A program made the position numbers and the translations under genes. Positions 31,968 through 35,281 of a stretch of DNA of 35,281 bases are shown one piece after another; position 1 is the first letter of the stretch, and the number at the start of each line of letters is the position of its first letter. A model generated the notes under the pieces. The model searched no databases. It was not told where the DNA came from and worked only from the letters and a program-made list of their open reading frames with translations. The DNA is from an uncultured Clostridium sp. (GTDB taxonomy: Bacteria > Bacillota > Clostridia > Lachnospirales > Lachnospiraceae): contig CALAAS010000035.1 in assembly GCA_937885015.1 (NCBI GenBank), forward strand, positions 1 through 35,281, written 5' to 3'.

Positions 31968-32687
31968 ATGGATTATCAAATGACATTTAAACGATATGAG
32001 TTGAAATATTTGCTTAGTCAGAAAGAAAAAGAATGCATTTTTAAAGTAATGAAAGATTATATGAAATTGGATTCTTATGGGCGGACTACGATACGAAACA
32101 TATATTTTGACACAGATACATTTCAGTTGATTCGCCGTTCGCTGGAGAAGCCTGTTTATAAAGAAAAGCTGAGAATACGCAGCTATTGTCCTGTAAATGC
32201 CAATGATCCAGTATTTGTGGAACTGAAAAAGAAATATGAGTCTGTGGTATATAAGCGAAGGTTAGTGCTTCCGGAAAAAGTGGTCATGGATAGTTTTCAA
32301 AATGGAACACCTCTTCCGGAGACTTCACAGATTGCACGGGAAATACAGTATTTTCGGAATTATTATGAAAGCCTCCATCCAACCGTATTTCTATCTTATG
32401 AAAGAGAAGCCTATTATGCTTTGGATGGAAGTGATTTGAGAATAACGTTTGATGAAAATATTTATTATAGAAGAGATGGTTTTTCTCTTGGCAGTGAGAT
32501 TTATGGGAGTCCGTTGTTAAAAGAAGATCAATCGCTTATGGAAATAAAAATATCTGGAGGAATTCCGCTTTGGATGAGCAGGGTACTTACCCAGTATCAT
32601 ATTTATCGATCATCATTTTCAAAGTACGGTGCAGCGTATCGTCGTATGTTCACGGAAAAAATGAAGGGAGGCTATTGCAATGCTTAA
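31968..32687 (+). CDS. VTC-domain protein, second copy
   Basis: This 239-aa protein is a divergent paralogue of the one at 5577. Family landmarks are all present: FKRYELKYLL, IRNIYFDTDTF, YKEKLRIRSY, VFVELKKKYESVVYKRR, LSYEREAYY followed by LRITFDENI, LMEIKISGGIPLW and SFSKYGAAYRRMF. The retained basic residues and the two acidic strands fit a triphosphate-tunnel polymerase. GGAGGAG lies before the ATG. It overlaps the following DUF4956 gene by 8 bases. The likely activity is polyphosphate synthesis or a related phosphoryl polymer, but no direct evidence is in the sequence. Confidence 0.88.
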   Translation: MDYQMTFKRYELKYLLSQKEKECIFKVMKDYMKLDSYGRTTIRNIYFDTDTFQLIRRSLEKPVYKEKLRIRSYCPVNANDPVFVELKKKYESVVYKRRLVLPEKVVMDSFQNGTPLPETSQIAREIQYFRNYYESLHPTVFLSYEREAYYALDGSDLRITFDENIYYRRDGFSLGSEIYGSPLLKEDQSLMEIKISGGIPLWMSRVLTQYHIYRSSFSKYGAAYRRMFTEKMKGGYCNA

Positions 32688-33372
32688 TACACTATTTCGA
32701 GGAATTTTTGATACAGATATGACAAATGTGATTACAGTTTCAGATTTTTTGTTGTGTGTGGGATGCGCCTTGGCCATAGGGATTTTTTTAGCGGCAGCTT
32801 ATATGTATAGGACCAGATATACAAAGAGTTTTGTTGCAACATTGGCACTCTTGCCGGCAGTTGTCTGTGTCGTGATTATGATGGTAAATGGAAATGTGGG
32901 AACGGGGGTGGCCGTTGCGGGAGCTTTCAGCTTAGTGCGATTTCGTTCTGTTCCAGGATCGGCAAAAGAAATCGGCGCAATTTTTTTAGCTATGTGCTCC
33001 GGACTGGTGGCAGGAATGGGATATTTAGCATATGCATTTCTTTCCGCGCTGATCCTGGGCGGAATGATGCTTTTGTACAGCCAGATGGACTTTGGAACCA
33101 GAAAGAAATCGGAATCTTATAAAACCATGCATATTACGATACCAGAAGATTTGGACTACAGTGGAGTGTTTGACAAAATTCTAAAAAAATACACAGCAGA
33201 TTATGAACTTCAACAAGTCAAAACTACGAATATGGGAAGCTTGTTTAAACTTACATATGATTTGATTTTGAAAAAGCCTGGAACAGAAAAGGAATTTATA
33301 GATGAATTAAGATGTAGAAACGGGAATCTGGAAATTACGATATGCAGACAGGAAACGATGACAGAATTGTAG
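32680..33372 (+). CDS. DUF4956 membrane protein, second copy
   Basis: This 230-aa protein has about four hydrophobic segments (FLLCVGCALAIGIFLAAAYMY, VATLALLPAVVCVVIMMV, AIFLAMCSGLVAGMGYLAYAF, then LILGGMMLLY) and a soluble C-terminal domain of about 85 residues. The hallmark loop AGAFSLVRFRSVPGSAKEI corresponds to GALSIVRFRTAIKDARDT in the first copy; VRFR is common to both, while the flanking residues differ. GGGAGG precedes the ATG, which lies inside the end of the VTC gene. It is followed after 12 bases by the lipoprotein gene. Confidence 0.87.
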   Translation: MLNTLFRGIFDTDMTNVITVSDFLLCVGCALAIGIFLAAAYMYRTRYTKSFVATLALLPAVVCVVIMMVNGNVGTGVAVAGAFSLVRFRSVPGSAKEIGAIFLAMCSGLVAGMGYLAYAFLSALILGGMMLLYSQMDFGTRKKSESYKTMHITIPEDLDYSGVFDKILKKYTADYELQQVKTTNMGSLFKLTYDLILKKPGTEKEFIDELRCRNGNLEITICRQETMTEL

Positions 33373-33384
33373 GAGGAAATTATT

Positions 33385-35265
33385 ATGAGAAAAAAGGAAA
33401 TTTTAAGCGCTTTTTTGATAGGATCCATTCTGTTGCCAGGGTGCGGACAGCAAAATGTGGAAATGGAAACAGATTCAGGAAGTGAAAGTGTTGCAGAAAC
33501 GGAAACATCTACTCAAAACAGCGCAGGGGCAGAAATAGATACATCCACTATGTTTTCGGATCGGGACAAAGAAATAGAGTACGATGAAGAGAATAGCGCC
33601 AGGATTCAACTTTCAGATGAAGGTTCCGTTTGTGAATCGGATGCGGTGGAAATCTCTCAAAATACAGTTACGATTGTGGATGAGGGAACCTACATTATAT
33701 CTGGAACGCTGACAGATGGGATGGTAATGGTAAAGGCTGAGGATACCGATAAAGTGCAGATCGTATTGGATCAGGCTAATATTTCCAACTCACAATCTGC
33801 TGCAATTTACATTGCTTCTGCAGACAAAGTTTTCCTTACATTGGCAGATGGTTCGGAAAATATACTGGAGAATGGAGGAAGCTATGTAAGTATAGATGAA
33901 AATAATATTGATGCGGCAATTTTTTCGAAGGCAGATTTAACTTTGAATGGAACAGGGGCATTGACTGTCACAGCTGATGCAGGATATGGAATCGTATCAA
34001 AAGATGATTTGGTTTTTATAGATGGTATTTATGAAATTACAGGAGCAGAGCATGGGATTGAGGGAAAGGACAGCGTCCGCATTGCTGGAGGTTCCTATAA
34101 GATTACCTCTGGAAAGGATGGAATTCATGCAGAGAATGCGGAAGATGAAAGCCTTGGGTTTGTTTATCTTGCAAATGGAACTTATGAAATTGTATCTCAA
34201 GGTGATGGGATCAGTGCAGAAAGCTGGCTTTTGGCTGAAAACGGAACCTATCAGATTACTACCGGACAGGGTGGAGCCGGAGCAGCAGAGGAAAAGCGTC
34301 AGCAGCCTATGATGGAAAAACAGCCAGAAGAGGAGTCGGCATCTGATGATTCATCTGTTAGCATCAAGGGATTCAAAGCAGGAACACAGCTGATAATGGA
34401 AGGCGGAACGTATACTTTGAATACAGAAGATGATTCTATACATTCAAATGGGACTGTTGCTGTAAACGGAGGAGATTATATAATTTCATCAGGAGATGAT
34501 GGAATTCATGCAGATGCAGGAGTTGTGATTTCTGACGGTAATGTTACGATTTCTGAAAGTTATGAGGGAATCGAAGGATTATCGATAGACATTGTAAGTG
34601 GAGAGATTTTTATTACGGCATCTGATGATGGACTCAATGCAGCGGGAGGAAATGATGGAAGCGGCATGGAGGGTACGAAACGGGATTCTTTTGCTTCTAT
34701 CGTGGGAGCGTACATAACTATTTCTGGAGGAAAGGTGTATATTGATGCTTCTGGAGACGGCATTGATTCTAACGGAGATGTTATGGTTTCAGGGGGAGAA
34801 ACGTATTTATCTGGTCCAACAAATAATGGAAATGGTTCTTTGGATTACAATGGAACCGGAATTGTTACGGGAGGTATTTTTGCAGCGGCTGCTTCATCTG
34901 GAATGGGACAGAATTTTGATAGTTCCTCCACACAAGGAGTTATAATGATTTCTTTGGACCCGCAGGAAGCGGGAACACAGATCGTCTTAAAAGATAGTGC
35001 AGGAACAGAATTGTTATCCTGGCAGGCTTCAAAGGAATACTCATCAATACTTGTTAGCTGTCCTGAAATTGAAAAAGGTGGAAGTTATACATTGGAAGCT
35101 GGGACAGCTGAAAAATCAGTTTTCATGGATGAACTGGTATATGGAGAATCTGTCCATATGGAAGGGGGACCCGGTGGCGGAAGAATGAAACCAGAAGGAA
35201 TGAAACCAGAAGGAATGAAGCCAGGTGATGTTGTGGTCAAGCATTTTTGTAACACTTGTGGCTAA
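33385..35265 (+). CDS. Beta-helix carbohydrate-binding lipoprotein (Cthe_2159-like)
   Basis: This 626-aa protein has a lipoprotein signal peptide (ILLPGC, Cys20) and an acidic Ser/Thr linker to about residue 70. A long right-handed beta-helix-like region follows, built from repeats such as GGxYxI and the acidic loops GKDGIHAE, SGDDGIHAD, ASDDGLNAA and ASGDGIDSN. These loops could bind calcium. The pattern matches the Cthe_2159/DUF4353 family, described as binding acidic or cellulosic polysaccharides. The C-terminus is Gly/Met/Pro-rich with MKPEG repeats and ends VVKHFCNTCG. AGGAGG lies 7 bases before the ATG. As the third gene of the VTC-DUF4956 operon it probably handles a surface polymer; binding specificity cannot be read here. 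Confidence 0.85.
   Translation: MRKKEILSAFLIGSILLPGCGQQNVEMETDSGSESVAETETSTQNSAGAEIDTSTMFSDRDKEIEYDEENSARIQLSDEGSVCESDAVEISQNTVTIVDEGTYIISGTLTDGMVMVKAEDTDKVQIVLDQANISNSQSAAIYIASADKVFLTLADGSENILENGGSYVSIDENNIDAAIFSKADLTLNGTGALTVTADAGYGIVSKDDLVFIDGIYEITGAEHGIEGKDSVRIAGGSYKITSGKDGIHAENAEDESLGFVYLANGTYEIVSQGDGISAESWLLAENGTYQITTGQGGAGAAEEKRQQPMMEKQPEEESASDDSSVSIKGFKAGTQLIMEGGTYTLNTEDDSIHSNGTVAVNGGDYIISSGDDGIHADAGVVISDGNVTISESYEGIEGLSIDIVSGEIFITASDDGLNAAGGNDGSGMEGTKRDSFASIVGAYITISGGKVYIDASGDGIDSNGDVMVSGGETYLSGPTNNGNGSLDYNGTGIVTGGIFAAAASSGMGQNFDSSSTQGVIMISLDPQEAGTQIVLKDSAGTELLSWQASKEYSSILVSCPEIEKGGSYTLEAGTAEKSVFMDELVYGESVHMEGGPGGGRMKPEGMKPEGMKPGDVVVKHFCNTCG
35185..35229 (+). repeat. 15-bp tandem repeat in the lipoprotein C-terminus
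   Basis: ATGAAACCAGAAGGA occurs twice in perfect tandem (35185-35199, 35200-35214), followed by a degenerate third copy (35215-35229). It encodes MKPEG MKPEG MKPGD. The unit is a multiple of three, so copy number could vary without loss of frame. Confidence 0.8.
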
Positions 35266-35281
35266 AAAATATCATGAATCA

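Noticed and set aside
1..35281. CRISPR array, tRNA or rRNA genes
   Set aside because: No regular direct repeats with spacers and no tRNA-like or rRNA-like sequence was found on either strand.

Overview
The window looks like a chromosomal segment of a Gram-positive, anaerobic gut-type Clostridia, most likely Lachnospiraceae. This is inferred from AGGAGG ribosome binding sites, tightly packed operons, TPP-riboswitch and T-box control, FeoA-FeoB fusion, LytTR and GHKL regulators, and VTC/DUF4956/CotH genes. No rRNA, tRNA, CRISPR array or complete insertion sequence was seen.

Layout. Positions 1-312 hold the probable 3' end of a group II intron, two terminator hairpins facing opposite ways, and other palindromes. 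Positions 313-4914 (minus) are a three-gene operon: LytTR response regulator, a large surface protein with Ig-like repeats, and a 7TM GHKL histidine kinase. An XRE-type regulator (5081-5398, minus, TTG start) sits across an operator-like array of ATCGT/ACGAT repeats from the next operon. That operon (5577-16115, plus) encodes a VTC-domain protein, a DUF4956 membrane protein, a CotH-type kinase-fold protein, a BcsA-like processive glycosyltransferase with PilZ-like C-terminal regions, a membrane-anchored GH5 glucanase, an EAL phosphodiesterase with a dead GGDEF domain, and a GGDEF cyclase whose frame is broken at an A7 run. It reads as a c-di-GMP-controlled beta-glucan-type exopolysaccharide system joined to a VTC/DUF4956/CotH module of unknown chemistry.

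Positions 16146-19353 (minus) are the thiamine salvage/synthesis operon thiM-thiE-HAD-thiD, with a promoter, TPP riboswitch and terminator all readable. Then come feoB with a fused FeoA domain (plus) and a two-gene operon of unknown function (161 aa and a 56 aa membrane protein). Positions 22931-29758 (minus) are a complete tryptophan operon trpEGDCFBA, preceded by a promoter and a tryptophan T-box with a UGG specifier and a terminator.

Positions 29929-35265 (plus) hold an OmpR-type response regulator and its histidine kinase, then a second VTC-DUF4956 pair followed by a beta-helix lipoprotein of the Cthe_2159/carbohydrate-binding type. The promoters of the two-component pair and of this second module share a TTAAGG repeat placed exactly 9 bases before the -10, so the regulator probably controls both. 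The strongest candidate for an undescribed system is the duplicated VTC-DUF4956 module, once wired to c-di-GMP and a BcsA-like synthase, once to a two-component system and a beta-helix lipoprotein.
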